From Mesorhizobium sp. B2-1-8 (lineage in GTDB: Bacteria; Pseudomonadota; Alphaproteobacteria; Rhizobiales; Rhizobiaceae): DNA of 64,000 bases. Positions within the stretch are counted from its first letter, which is position 1. The number at the start of each line of letters is the position of its first letter. The stretch covers positions 5,805,501 to 5,869,500 of the forward strand of contig NZ_CP083952.1 in the NCBI RefSeq assembly GCF_006442545.2, written 5' to 3'. A program made the position numbers and the translations under genes. Positions 51,935 to 60,721 of the stretch are shown in pieces. The notes below the pieces were generated by a model. The model searched no databases. It had not been told where the DNA came from and saw nothing but the letters and a program-made list of their open reading frames with translations.

Positions 51935-51950
51935 AGCAATCGCCGTGCCA
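51935..51950 (-). promoter_or_regulatory. Sigma-54 promoter of the monooxygenase operon
   Basis: Minus-strand TGGCACGGCGATTGCT matches the -24/-12 consensus TGGCACG-N4-TTGCW at every defined base. Transcription would start near 51925. It is consistent with the sigma-54 activator encoded at 39.1 kb. Confidence 0.85.
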
Positions 51951-52199
51951 GTTTGAAAACTGGGGCCGTGAGCCACGCGCCGAGCGAAATCCCAGCCTGT
52001 TCCACTCGTAAACGCATAGGCAACTGTAACGATATTTTACACATGTATATTACGACCGTAACATTTATTCATGTTTGCACTGCAATATATTCGGTTAGCT
52101 TCCGCAATATAATCAAATTCTTTCGAGATCTATTTATTTTATGATCTTGCTCTACTATCGTGAGCAGGCATTAGACGAGCGCAGTGTCAGAGAAGGATC
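51951..52199. promoter_or_regulatory. AT-rich divergent control region
   Basis: The segment 52020-52145 is strikingly AT-rich against its surroundings. It contains AATCAAATTCTTT (52111-52123), one base off the IHF consensus, and a GTAA-N7-TTAC repeat near 52027-52041. These are the kinds of elements that bend DNA and hold an enhancer-binding protein upstream of a sigma-54 promoter. The promoter of the divergent cassette must also lie here. I could not fix it. Confidence 0.5.
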
Positions 52200-52676
52200 A
52201 TGCCGGACGACAAAGACAACCGGGGCCCAGCCCCGCCAATGTCCAACCAGGCCGACGGGGTGACCGGCGATCTGGTCAGGCTGATGCCGCGCGACCTGGT
52301 TTTCGTCATGCGTTTCATGGGAGAAAGCCAGTACCGGCTGCAAAGCCATTTCCAGGACTTCATCCGGGCCGAGCTTGCTGCCGGCGGCGTCACCACTGAA
52401 ACCCATCCGATGATCCATCTGTTCATCGAGAGCCATGCGATCCTGCTGCGCGACTTCGTGTTTTCCGGTGTTTCGCTGACGCGCCAGTTCCGCGTCGACG
52501 AGATTGAGCGCCTCACCGGCGACACCACATCGATGATCCGCGTCGATATCTGGGATCAGCTCAAGAGCCACATCGAAACGGCCGAGAAGCGGTTCCAATC
52601 GCAGGCTGACACTCTGCCCAAGCTGCTTTCGGCTTTCGAAAATCCGGCCGGGCCGGCAGCCGGGGAGGAGAAATGA
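52200..52676 (+). CDS. Uncharacterised 158-aa helical protein, first gene of divergent cassette
   Basis: Predicted mostly helical and soluble (RLMPRDLVFVMRFMGESQYR, then HFQDFIRAELAAGG and HLFIESHAILLRDFVFSGVS), with no cysteine, signal peptide or membrane helix. AAGGA lies 4 bp before the ATG. It is divergent from mimA and overlaps the next gene by 4 bp (ATGA), showing tight coupling. I recognise no family and infer only that it belongs with the coiled-coil and propeller proteins that follow. Confidence 0.72.
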   Translation: MPDDKDNRGPAPPMSNQADGVTGDLVRLMPRDLVFVMRFMGESQYRLQSHFQDFIRAELAAGGVTTETHPMIHLFIESHAILLRDFVFSGVSLTRQFRVDEIERLTGDTTSMIRVDIWDQLKSHIETAEKRFQSQADTLPKLLSAFENPAGPAAGEEK

Positions 52677-53005
52677 CGACGGGTTCAGTGAAGAGGCAAG
52701 CCGCCGCGCGCAAGGGGCTGCTTGAGCGCCGGATGGCTCTTGTTGGCAACGTCTCGGCGCTCACCGCCGAGACATTGCGGCTCAATCAGAAACTGGCGGG
52801 TCTCGAGATGGATGTGCTGCGCGTGGAACTGGAGATCGGCAGGAGCGGCGCCAGCGCGCAACTGGTGCAGGATTTGCATGAGGCGGAAGAGAGCGCCGAG
52901 GCGATCATGAACGCACGCTCGGCGTGCGAAGACCGCATCGCCGCTGCTGAAAGCGAGGTCGCGGATGTCGATCGCGAGCTCGCGGCGATAGTGAACGAGG
53001 ACTGA
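52673..53005 (+). CDS. Uncharacterised 110-aa coiled-coil protein
   Basis: Residues about 15-105 show near-continuous heptads (LTAETLRLNQKLAGLEMDVL, later RIAAAESEVADVDRELAAI), so it should form an extended coiled coil, with a basic N-terminus (VKRQAAARKGLLERRM). It starts within the stop of the 158-aa gene and ends 13 bp before the WD40-like gene. It looks like a linker or assembly factor. There are no close analogues I can name. Confidence 0.72.
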   Translation: MTTGSVKRQAAARKGLLERRMALVGNVSALTAETLRLNQKLAGLEMDVLRVELEIGRSGASAQLVQDLHEAEESAEAIMNARSACEDRIAAAESEVADVDRELAAIVNED

Positions 53006-53018
53006 CCGGAGAGACACA

Positions 53019-54146
53019 GTGAACCAGCAGACGATGCAAAACCTGACCTTGTTCGACCTGCTGGCACGCAGTTGGCGGCGCCCGTCGGCGATCGCCGATC
53101 TGTGCTTCAGCGCCGATGGTTCGACCGTTGCTTTCACATCCGTGGACGGAACGCTCGCCCTGGCCGCGATCGCCGACCAGGAACCGCCGGAGTCGCGCAT
53201 CAGGGTAAGCGGCGATCTCGGCCAGACGACGATCCGCCCGCGCGAGAAGCCGCCGGTGCCGTTGATCGCCTCGGCGGGGTTTGGCGATGGCGATGCCCCC
53301 CTCGCCGTCTATCTGGATTCCAGCTTTCTCGTCGGAACGGCGACCGGCAAGGCAGTGCATCTGACGGCTGACGGCGAAGTTGCGGAGACACAGATCAAGA
53401 TCGAAGGGCCGATAGTCGCGATCGACCATAGTGCCCCGACAGCGATGACGGCGGTCAGCGACGGGCGCGATGTCTTCCTCTCCAGCAACCTCGGCGATGT
53501 GACGAAGCTGGAAAGCGGTGCGACATCATCGACGGACACACTGGCCTTCTCCCCCGGCGGACGCCGCCTCGCCTGTGGCTTGGGCAATGGGCTGTCGATC
53601 TGGGCAGTCGAAGGGCCTGCCAGCCTGATACGAGACTTTGCCTTTCCGGCGCGCCCGACATCGATCCTTTGGAGCGGCGATGGCACATGGTTGGCCAGTG
53701 GGCTCGAAACCGGCGGCTTTGCCCTGATCAACATCGCCGATGGTCTTAACGGCGTCATCGCGGGATTCCCCTCGCCGGTCCGAACCCTGTGCTGGAGCCA
53801 GCCGGCGAACGCGCTGCTTGCCTCCGGTGCGTTCCGGATCGCCGGTTGGTCGATGACCGCGCCGCCGCTTGACGGCGAAAGCGCCGGAGCACTGGAGACC
53901 GGTCGCGCGGGTCTCGTGCTAGTCGAAACGGTGGCGGCGCATCCGGAAAAGAAACTCGTCGCGGCGGGCTACGCCAACGGCCGGATCACCGTCGCCCAGA
54001 TCGGCGGGCGCGACGAGCTTCTCGTCCGGCCCTTGGGCAGTGGGGTAACCGCGCTTGCCTGGTCCGGCGACGGACGGCATCTGGCTGCGGGCATGGTCGA
54101 CGGCACTGCGGCGATCATCACCTTTCCGGCGCAGATGTTCAAATAG
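53019..54146 (+). CDS. WD40-like beta-propeller protein
   Basis: Length 375 aa from GTG 53019 (CGGAGAG upstream); ATG 53034 is an alternative. Repeated four-strand units are visible: IADLCFSADGSTVAFTSVDG, TLAFSPGGRRLACGLGNGLS, SILWSGDGTWLASGLETGG, TLCWSQPANALLASGAF and TALAWSGDGRHLAAGMVDG, giving a six- or seven-bladed propeller. There is no signal peptide and no catalytic site. WD40 propellers are protein-interaction platforms, so it may organise the other cassette proteins or bind the monooxygenase. Bacterial WD40 genes in small operons like this are unusual. Confidence 0.82.
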   Translation: MNQQTMQNLTLFDLLARSWRRPSAIADLCFSADGSTVAFTSVDGTLALAAIADQEPPESRIRVSGDLGQTTIRPREKPPVPLIASAGFGDGDAPLAVYLDSSFLVGTATGKAVHLTADGEVAETQIKIEGPIVAIDHSAPTAMTAVSDGRDVFLSSNLGDVTKLESGATSSTDTLAFSPGGRRLACGLGNGLSIWAVEGPASLIRDFAFPARPTSILWSGDGTWLASGLETGGFALINIADGLNGVIAGFPSPVRTLCWSQPANALLASGAFRIAGWSMTAPPLDGESAGALETGRAGLVLVETVAAHPEKKLVAAGYANGRITVAQIGGRDELLVRPLGSGVTALAWSGDGRHLAAGMVDGTAAIITFPAQMFK

Positions 54147-54177
54147 CGGGGCAGTCCGCGCGAAACAGGAGGATAGA

Positions 54178-54351
54178 ATGCAGATTGAAATCACCACAGA
54201 GGAAGAGAGCAAGGACGCCTTCTTCGAACGGCTCGCCAAATTGTCGGAAGAGATGGTTGCCAAGCACGGCAAGGATTTCAGCATGGGCGCGCTGGTGCTC
54301 GCCGCGCGCTGGATCGCCGAAAACCGGATTGGTCAACTGAAGACGAACTAG
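54178..54351 (+). CDS. Uncharacterised 57-aa protein ending the cassette
   Basis: A small acidic protein (MQIEITTEEESKDAFFERLA...), predicted helical, with the later segment FSMGALVLAARWIAEN. An almost ideal AGGAGGATAGA precedes ATG 54178 and it lies 31 bp after the WD40-like gene, so it is very likely expressed. It has no known family that I can name. Confidence 0.7.
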   Translation: MQIEITTEEESKDAFFERLAKLSEEMVAKHGKDFSMGALVLAARWIAENRIGQLKTN

Positions 54352-54554
54352 ATCGACGAGACTGTTCCATTCCTCGGTGGCGAGGTAGGTGCGCACGGTC
54401 GGCGTCCAGTCTGTGCCGTCATGTCGAGCGCGACCGCCGTTGCCAGCTGGTCCGCCGTTTGGTGGGCGCGCGGCTTGCGCTCCCAAGGTTGCTTCATTTA
54501 ACGCGCAATCCCGCTTCGCGCTTTTTTGATGTCTAACGCATTCTTCGGGATTGT

Positions 54555-55334
54555 TCAGGCGGGGTGCTGGAGCTGACTGAGACCGCCATCGACGACGAGG
54601 CAAGCTGCATTCATGAACGGGCATTCGTCGGAAATCATGAAGATCGCGGCAAGAGCGATCTCGCGCGGCGAGGCGATGCGGCCACTCGGATGCAACGCCA
54701 TCGTTTTGGCGCGGGCGGCAACGGGGTCGGGGAACGAGTTCCAGTAATCGACGACCTTCTGCGTCTCGACATAGCCGGGCGCAAGCGCGTTAACCCGCAC
54801 GCCCTGGCCTGCGTATTCGAGCGCCAAGGCCTTGGTCAGGCCGAGCAGTGCGTGCTTGGCGACTGGATAGGGGAAGGTGTGCGGGATGATGGTGAAGCTA
54901 TGCGTCGAGGCTATGTTGAGGATCGCCCCGCCGCCACTTGCTATCATGCCCGGCAAGACAGCCTTGCCGCAGTTCCATGCGCCCTTCACGTTGACGTCGA
55001 AATTGCGGTTCCACTCGGCCTCAGTCGCATCGAGCGGTGTCGAGAACACGTTCATCCCCGCATTATTGATCAGAGCGTTGATTGGGCCGATCTCAACGGC
55101 TGCATGGCGAACGGCAGCCGCAATCGCCGCCCCATCGCTGATATCGGCTGCGATATGCCCGACACGCCCTTGCGGTCCGGCCAGGCCGGCGACAGTCTCG
55201 TCCAGCAACGCACCGTCCTGGTCGACGAGGAACAGCTTTGCCCCTTCGGCAAGGCAGGCCTCGGCAATAGCCAGCCCGATGCCTTGGGCGGCGCCTGTGA
55301 GGAAGATGCGTTTGCCGGAAAGGCGTTCAGCCAT
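54555..55334 (-). CDS. Short-chain dehydrogenase of the arabinose/galactose module
   Basis: A 259-aa classical SDR. Cofactor loop TGAAQGIGLAIAEA, Asp in LFLVDQD for NAD, NNAG, catalytic Ser in IASTHSF and Y-x3-K (YPVAK) are all present. It ends with the family C-terminal LVVDGGLSQ. Relatives act as aldose 1-dehydrogenases or as 2-keto-3-deoxy-sugar-acid dehydrogenases. Beside araFGH, an aldose epimerase and dgoD it could make the aldonolactone from galactose or arabinose. ATG 55334 (GGAG 8 bp upstream) is favoured over GTG 55343; it overlaps the epimerase gene by 8 bp. Confidence 0.85.
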   Translation of the reverse strand: MAERLSGKRIFLTGAAQGIGLAIAEACLAEGAKLFLVDQDGALLDETVAGLAGPQGRVGHIAADISDGAAIAAAVRHAAVEIGPINALINNAGMNVFSTPLDATEAEWNRNFDVNVKGAWNCGKAVLPGMIASGGGAILNIASTHSFTIIPHTFPYPVAKHALLGLTKALALEYAGQGVRVNALAPGYVETQKVVDYWNSFPDPVAARAKTMALHPSGRIASPREIALAAIFMISDECPFMNAACLVVDGGLSQLQHPA

Positions 55335-56217
55335 TGTCGTCACTCCAATCGAAGATGGTCATTGTGAATCCGGCGCTCAGCGTTTCGCCGGGCGCCAACA
55401 ACTTGAGCCCCATCGTGTCAGCATCGACATGCCTCAGCGCATTCGGCGTGTGGCTCATCGGCTCGAAACAGAAGTAGCTCTTGTCCTGGTCTGGCGCGTC
55501 GAGCATGTAGCGGTCGAGCGCACTGTCCGCCTTGATGTGCACCCCGAGCCGCCGCTCCGGCCAGACGATGCGCGCGACGCCATTCCAGCTTTCGCAGCAA
55601 TTGTTCAGCCAGCTGTCTGGCAATGGGCGCGCCGTGGAGAAGTCGACATCTTCAGCAATGGCGCCCCTGGAGGCCGGAAGATGCCCATCGCCCTCCGTCC
55701 ACCACGCCTGGGCCCGGGCAAGCAGGGTCGTCAAAGGCGTGCGCGGAAAGAAGGGATGAAAGCCGAGGCCGAACGGCAGTGTGACGCCGCCAGTGTTCGT
55801 GACGGACATCAGTAACTCCAGTCGGGCACCCAAGAGCCTGAACGACTGTCGCACATGATAGGCATACGGCGAGACCGCGCTCTGCTGTTTGTCGAAGGCC
55901 AGTTCAACGTGATCGGCCCGGCATTCCTCCACTGCCCAGGCGCCAAGCCAGCCATCGCCATGAATATACAGCGGATCATCGGCATTGCGCGCGAACGCAA
56001 ACGTTCGACCGCCGAAGGAGAACGCATTGTTCTCGACGCGATTGCCGAGCGGCACCGGCGGAAAGCACGCGCCATCGGCCACATCGAACTTGGCGTTGCC
56101 CTTGTAGGGGCGAAGGAACGGCATGCCTTCTACCGTATGGCCCTCAACGATCGCACCCCCAAGTGGGCTGATCCGGACGTTCAGCCGATCGCTCTCTATG
56201 AGAATCCGGGACGACAC
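55327..56217 (-). CDS. Aldose 1-epimerase family protein
   Basis: A 296-aa galactose-mutarotase-fold protein. The substrate loop GNRVENNAFSFGG, the conserved His in YIHGDGWLGAW and the HPFF segment (GLGFHPFFPRT) are intact, as is the C-terminal CFEPMSHTPNA with its catalytic Glu. It interconverts sugar anomers so that the dehydrogenase receives its preferred form. GTG 56217 is the likely start, 6 bp after the araH-type stop codon. It lies in the araFGH-epimerase-SDR operon. Confidence 0.88.
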   Translation of the reverse strand: MSSRILIESDRLNVRISPLGGAIVEGHTVEGMPFLRPYKGNAKFDVADGACFPPVPLGNRVENNAFSFGGRTFAFARNADDPLYIHGDGWLGAWAVEECRADHVELAFDKQQSAVSPYAYHVRQSFRLLGARLELLMSVTNTGGVTLPFGLGFHPFFPRTPLTTLLARAQAWWTEGDGHLPASRGAIAEDVDFSTARPLPDSWLNNCCESWNGVARIVWPERRLGVHIKADSALDRYMLDAPDQDKSYFCFEPMSHTPNALRHVDADTMGLKLLAPGETLSAGFTMTIFDWSDDNG

Positions 56218-56223
56218 GCCCGC

Positions 56224-57174
56224 TCAGCGCCGCCCCAGTGCCGACGAACGCAGATTGTCGAGCAGCACGGCCAGCAGCAGGATCACGCCACGCACGATGT
56301 ATTGGTAGAAGGCCGGAATGTTGAGCAGGTTCATGGCGTTTTCCGCGATGCCCATGATCAGCACGCCGACGATGACGCCCGACATGGTGGCGCGTCCGCC
56401 GGCAAGCGAGACGCCGCCGAGCACGCAGGCCGAGATGACCGAAAGCTCGAGCCCGACCGCCGCGTTGGGCTGACCCGAGGTGATGCGCGATGCGAGCAGG
56501 ATGCCGGCGACGCCGCAGACGACACCTTGCAGCGCGAAGATCCAGATGCGTGTCCTGTCGACATTGACGCCGGCCAGACGTGACGCCTCGGGGTTGCCGC
56601 CGATGGCGAGCGTGTTCTTGCCGAAGACCGTGCGGTTCAGCACGAAGCCGAATATGCCGAAGAGGACGGCCAATACCCAGATCGGCGTCGGAATGCCCAA
56701 AAATTTAGACAGCGAGAGCTGGTAGAAATCCGGGCTGTTGATGCCGACAGCGCGGCCATCGGACGCGATCAGCGCAAGGCCGCGCACGATCTGCATGGTC
56801 GCCAACGTCGTGATCAGCGCGTTGATGCGAAATTTGGCGATGACGACGCCGTTGACGAAACCGACGAAGGCGCCGCAGGCAATTGCCGCCAGAAGGCCGA
56901 GCAGGATCGAACCTGACGCGTTCGACGCCATCACCGCGACCATGCCGGCAAAGGCGACGATCGAACCGACCGACAGGTCAAAGTCGCGCGCCGCGAGGCA
57001 GAACATCATGGTGCAGGCGACGATGCCGACAGTGACCACCGACTGCAGCAGGCCGAGCATGTTGCGATCGGTGAGGAAGTTGGGCACCAGAGCCGACACC
57101 AGCGCGAAGGCAACGACGAAGATGACGACGAGCCCCTGTTCGCCGAGCAGGATCTTCTTCAAGGGTTGGGTCAT
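56224..57174 (-). CDS. araH: ABC sugar importer permease (AraH/RbsC type)
   Basis: A 316-aa membrane protein with eight to ten predicted helices. The family cytoplasmic loop is GGNPEASRLAGVNVDRTRI. The segment ISACVLGGVSLAGGRATMSG near the C-terminus is typical of BPD_transp_2 permeases. GAGGA lies 8 bp before ATG 57174. It works with AraG and AraF below. Confidence 0.92.
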   Translation of the reverse strand: MTQPLKKILLGEQGLVVIFVVAFALVSALVPNFLTDRNMLGLLQSVVTVGIVACTMMFCLAARDFDLSVGSIVAFAGMVAVMASNASGSILLGLLAAIACGAFVGFVNGVVIAKFRINALITTLATMQIVRGLALIASDGRAVGINSPDFYQLSLSKFLGIPTPIWVLAVLFGIFGFVLNRTVFGKNTLAIGGNPEASRLAGVNVDRTRIWIFALQGVVCGVAGILLASRITSGQPNAAVGLELSVISACVLGGVSLAGGRATMSGVIVGVLIMGIAENAMNLLNIPAFYQYIVRGVILLLAVLLDNLRSSALGRR

Positions 57175-57184
57175 GCCAGAGTCC

Positions 57185-58696
57185 TCAGGATGCGATCGCG
57201 TCGGGAGTTTTCTTGTCGGGAAGAGCGGCGGCCAGGATCGCCCTTTCGGCGAACTGGTCGCGGGTGAGTTCGGCACTGACACGCCCGCCGCACATCACCA
57301 GGACGCGGTCGCAGATGCCCATCACCTCCGGCAGTTCGGACGAGACGACGACGATCGCCATGCCGTCCTCGGCAAGCTGGTAGAGCAGTTCGTAGATTTC
57401 CGATTTCGCGCCGACATCGACGCCGCGCGTCGGCTCGTCGACGATGAGAACCCGGACGCCCTGCTCCGACAGCCAGCGGCCAAGGATGACCTTCTGCTGG
57501 TTGCCGCCGGAGAGGTTGATAATGTCCTGCCTGCGCGAGGGCGTGCGCACCTTGAGCTTCTTGATGAAGGTTTCGGCGGTCGCGATTTCGCTGGCGCGGT
57601 TCAAGATGCCGAAGCGCGTGTGATGGCGCCGCGACGAGATGTTGATGTTCTCCTCGATCGAACGGCCCTGGATGATGCCGTCATGCTTGCGGTCTTCCGA
57701 ACACAGCACGATGCCGGCGCGGATCGCGCCATGCGGGTCGGCGGCGTGGACCGCCTTGCCGTCGACGGTGATGGCGCCGCCCGAGCGCGGATCGGCGCCG
57801 AAGACCAGCCGCATCAGTTCCGAGCGGCCGGCACCGATCAGGCCGAAGAAGCCGACGATCTCGCCGGCGCGGGCCTCGAAACTGGCCGGCGTCCTGAGCT
57901 TTACGCCGGACAGAGCGTCGACCTTCAGCCTGATATCGCCGGCCTTGCGCGGACGAAAACCCCAGATGTCAGAGATTTCACGGCCGACCATTTCGGCGAC
58001 GACTTGGTCGCGGGTGACGTCCTTGACCGAAGCATGGTGCGCCGCGAGCTTGCCGTCGCGCAGCACGGTCAGGCTGTCGCAGAGCCGGAACACCTCGTCG
58101 AGCCGGTGCGACACATAGATGATGACCTTGCCCTCGCCGCGCAGGCGATCGATCAGGGCAAACAGGATTTCGCTCTCGCGTGACGACAAGGAAGAGGTGG
58201 GCTCGTCCAGCGCGATGACGCGCGCATCGAGCATGATCGCCTTGGCGATCTCGACCATCTGGCGCTCGCCGATGGACAGCGTCTTGACCTTGCGGCGCAT
58301 GTCGATGTCGATGCCGGCCGATTTCAGCTTGGCGCCGACGTCTTCCAGCATCTTGGTGCGCGCGATGATGCCGGCGCTGGCGGGAAAGCGGCCGAGGCTG
58401 AGATTTTCGGCAACAGTGAGCTCGGGAACGAGCTGCAATTCCTGGTGAATGACGATGACGCCATTGTCGAAGGCATCCCGGGTCGAGGCATAGGCCTGGA
58501 CCTTGCCATCGATGCGGATTTCGCCCGCGTCGGCATGCTGGTCACCGGAAAGGATCTTGATCAGGGTGGATTTACCGGCGCCGTTCTCGCCCATCAGGCC
58601 GTGCACGGCGCCCTTGTCAACGCTGAACGAGACGTCCGACAACGCCTTGACGCCCGGATAGGTCTTGGTGATGTGCGAGAAATCGAGAAAGGACAC
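57185..58696 (-). CDS. araG: ABC sugar importer ATPase (AraG/RbsA type)
   Basis: A duplicated ATPase of 503 aa with two nucleotide-binding domains. The first has GENGAGKSTLIKIL, LSIGERQMVEIAKAI and ALDEPTSSLS. The second has the usual degenerate Walker A (FFGLIGAGRSELMRL) and NLSGGNQQKVILGRWL with VDEPTRGVDVG. GTG 58696 is used because it begins the family-aligned SFLDFSHITKTYPG and has AAGGATCGC upstream. The frame further 5' overlaps araF. Confidence 0.93.
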   Translation of the reverse strand: MSFLDFSHITKTYPGVKALSDVSFSVDKGAVHGLMGENGAGKSTLIKILSGDQHADAGEIRIDGKVQAYASTRDAFDNGVIVIHQELQLVPELTVAENLSLGRFPASAGIIARTKMLEDVGAKLKSAGIDIDMRRKVKTLSIGERQMVEIAKAIMLDARVIALDEPTSSLSSRESEILFALIDRLRGEGKVIIYVSHRLDEVFRLCDSLTVLRDGKLAAHHASVKDVTRDQVVAEMVGREISDIWGFRPRKAGDIRLKVDALSGVKLRTPASFEARAGEIVGFFGLIGAGRSELMRLVFGADPRSGGAITVDGKAVHAADPHGAIRAGIVLCSEDRKHDGIIQGRSIEENINISSRRHHTRFGILNRASEIATAETFIKKLKVRTPSRRQDIINLSGGNQQKVILGRWLSEQGVRVLIVDEPTRGVDVGAKSEIYELLYQLAEDGMAIVVVSSELPEVMGICDRVLVMCGGRVSAELTRDQFAERAILAAALPDKKTPDAIAS

Positions 58697-58766
58697 GGGC
58701 AGCGATCCTTCTTGCCATTGAGAAACAGGCGGCGGGATGAGCCGCCGCCTGTTTGTACAGGGAGGA

Positions 58767-59756
58767 CTATTCGATGCCGAGGCCCTGGCGGACCTTCTGA
58801 TAGTCGTCACGCTTGGCCAGCGCACCGGAGGTCAGGATCAGCTTCTCCGGTTCCTTGTTGTTGGCAACCCAGTCATACATGTTGAGCGCCGTCTCGTAGC
58901 CATGGCGCTTCGGCGAGATGATCACGGTGCCGACAAAGCCGGTAGCAGCCGGCTTCTTGAACTCGTTGATCGCCGAATCCGCGCCACCAATGCCGACGCC
59001 GATCATGCCGTCCGCCGGAATGCCGACGCTTTCGGCGGCACGCACCGCACCCAGTACGGCTTCGTCATTGAGGCCGAAGGAAACCCATTTCTTGATGTCG
59101 GCATGGGCGTTGAGCACGACTGTCGCGGCATTGAGTGCGGCTTCCGTGTCGGTCTTGGCCTGCGGCGCGTCGAAGATGTTCTCGGTCTTGAAGCCATTTG
59201 CCTTCAGCACCGAGATGGCGCCTTCGACACGGTCGACGGCCGTGGGCAGCTGGTCATAGGAGACGCGAATGGCGCCGACCTCGTCGGCCTTCCAGCCGCG
59301 TGCCTTCATCTCGTCGACGATGGCCTTGCCGACGGCCTCGCCGATCTTGGTTGCCGAGATGCCCATATGCGGCACGTCTTCCAGCGCCTTGCCGTCGGCA
59401 CCAACCAGACGGTCGTCGACGGTCATCAGCTTGAGATTGTTGGCGGTGGCCTTGGCGACGATGCCAGGCCCGAGCTTCACGTCCGGCGTGCAGACAATGA
59501 AGCCCTGGGCGCCCTGAGCGCCGAGATTGTCGATCGCCGACATCAGCTTCTCACCGTCCTCGGCGCCGATTTTGACAAGGGTGAACCCCTTTTCCTTGGC
59601 GGCCTGGTCGGCGAACTTCCATTCGTCCTGGAACCATGGCTCCTCGGGCTGTTTGACGATGAAACCGATCTTGGTGTCCTGAGCATATGCAGCGATGGTC
59701 GTGACGGACAGCATGGCAAGCGCGCCCGCGACGAGCGCGGTCTTTAAAAGTCGCAT
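58767..59756 (-). CDS. araF: L-arabinose-type periplasmic binding protein
   Basis: A 329-aa receptor with a signal peptide (MRLLKTALVAGALAMLSVTT) cleaved after AYA. The mature N-terminus IGFIVKQPEEPWFQDEWKFA and the block GFIVCTPDVKLG are nearly those of E. coli AraF, and VSFGLNDEAVLGAVRA covers another ligand loop. AraF binds L-arabinose, D-galactose and D-fucose, which matches the dgoD gene nearby. GGGAGGTAATC precedes the ATG. It is the first gene of the operon and faces the GntR gene across 202 bp. Confidence 0.93.
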   Translation of the reverse strand: MRLLKTALVAGALAMLSVTTIAAYAQDTKIGFIVKQPEEPWFQDEWKFADQAAKEKGFTLVKIGAEDGEKLMSAIDNLGAQGAQGFIVCTPDVKLGPGIVAKATANNLKLMTVDDRLVGADGKALEDVPHMGISATKIGEAVGKAIVDEMKARGWKADEVGAIRVSYDQLPTAVDRVEGAISVLKANGFKTENIFDAPQAKTDTEAALNAATVVLNAHADIKKWVSFGLNDEAVLGAVRAAESVGIPADGMIGVGIGGADSAINEFKKPAATGFVGTVIISPKRHGYETALNMYDWVANNKEPEKLILTSGALAKRDDYQKVRQGLGIE

Positions 59757-59816
59757 GATTACCTCCCAGCGATAGGCCGGGCGCTCCAGCCCGGGTATCG
59801 GATTCTCTAGTCGCTT

Positions 59817-59849
59817 TTATCATACTCGTCAATTGATCTGGTATGATAA
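59817..59849. promoter_or_regulatory. Inverted repeat in the araF/gntR divergent promoter region
   Basis: Perfect 9-bp arms TTATCATAC and GTATGATAA separated by 15 bp. A related half-site GCTATGATC follows about 20 bp on. On the minus strand TTGATC (59876-59871) and TATCAT are 17 bp apart, so a repressor here would cover the araF promoter. The FadR-type regulator encoded at 59959 is the likely ligand. Confidence 0.6.
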
Positions 59850-59958
59850 TTAATGTACATGCTATGATCAACGATCGCTGGCGCAAGTCGTTTGTATCCG
59901 CTAATGCCGGGCCGGTTGCGCGAACATGGCAGGTTCGCCGCCTTGGAGGAGGGCTGAG

Positions 59959-60705
59959 GTGACCGAGATTTCAAACAAGGCCCCGGGGAACGCCACCGCT
60001 CGCCGCCCGCGCGTCATGCCGGATGTGACGAAGGCGATCGCCTCGGACATCTTTTCCGGACGCTATCCGGCCGGATCCTCATTGCCGACCGAAAACGAAC
60101 TTGGCGTCGAATATGGCGTCAGCCGCACTGTCATCCGCGAGGCCCTGAAGGTGATTGCCGCCAAGGGGCTGGTGCTGTCACGGCCGCGCGTCGGCACTGT
60201 CGTCTGCGACGAGGACGACTGGAACATCATCGATCCGCAGGTGCTGGCCTGGCATGCGCCGCATGCGCTGGACGACAAGCTCTTCGACGCCATCCTGGAG
60301 ACGCGCAGGGCCATCGAACCTCTGGTCGCCGAGCTGGCCGCGACGCGCGCGACATTGCAGGAGATCGCCGATCTCGAGGCGGCTTGGCAAGGTATGGCAA
60401 GCGCAGGCGAGGATCTCTCAGCGTTCTCGCGCTCCGATATTGTCTTCCATCAGATCGTCTATGCCGCCAGCCACAACCCGATCTTTCGCCAGATTGGCAA
60501 TCTGATCGACACAGGGCTGAAATTCTCACTGGAGGCAACGGCGACGATTTCGCTCGAGCGGCGCACCGAAGCGGTGTCGGCGCATCAAGAGGTGGTAGAA
60601 GCGCTGCGCATGCGCGACGCCAAGGCGGCGCGGGATGCAGCCAACCGGATCCTCGACCTTGCGGCGCGCGATCTCGCCAGCGCCAAGAAACTCAAGAGCA
60701 ACTGA
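59959..60705 (+). CDS. GntR family regulator (FadR/DgoR-like)
   Basis: About 248 aa from GTG 59959 (GGAGGAG upstream); the longer frame from 59926 is less likely. Winged helix: [28 protein letters not shown]. An FCD domain follows with acidic/His metal ligands ([37 protein letters not shown]). It resembles DgoR, the galactonate-responsive repressor. It is divergent from araFGH and directly upstream of dgoD (16-bp gap), so it probably regulates both. Confidence 0.9.
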   Translation: MTEISNKAPGNATARRPRVMPDVTKAIASDIFSGRYPAGSSLPTENELGVEYGVSRTVIREALKVIAAKGLVLSRPRVGTVVCDEDDWNIIDPQVLAWHAPHALDDKLFDAILETRRAIEPLVAELAATRATLQEIADLEAAWQGMASAGEDLSAFSRSDIVFHQIVYAASHNPIFRQIGNLIDTGLKFSLEATATISLERRTEAVSAHQEVVEALRMRDAKAARDAANRILDLAARDLASAKKLKSN

Positions 60706-60721
60706 GACAAGTCCCGCCCGC

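Noticed and set aside
54503..54527. GCGC...GCGC followed by six T as a terminator for the cassette
   Set aside because: Only a 4-bp stem with an 11-nt loop; too weak to list as a feature.
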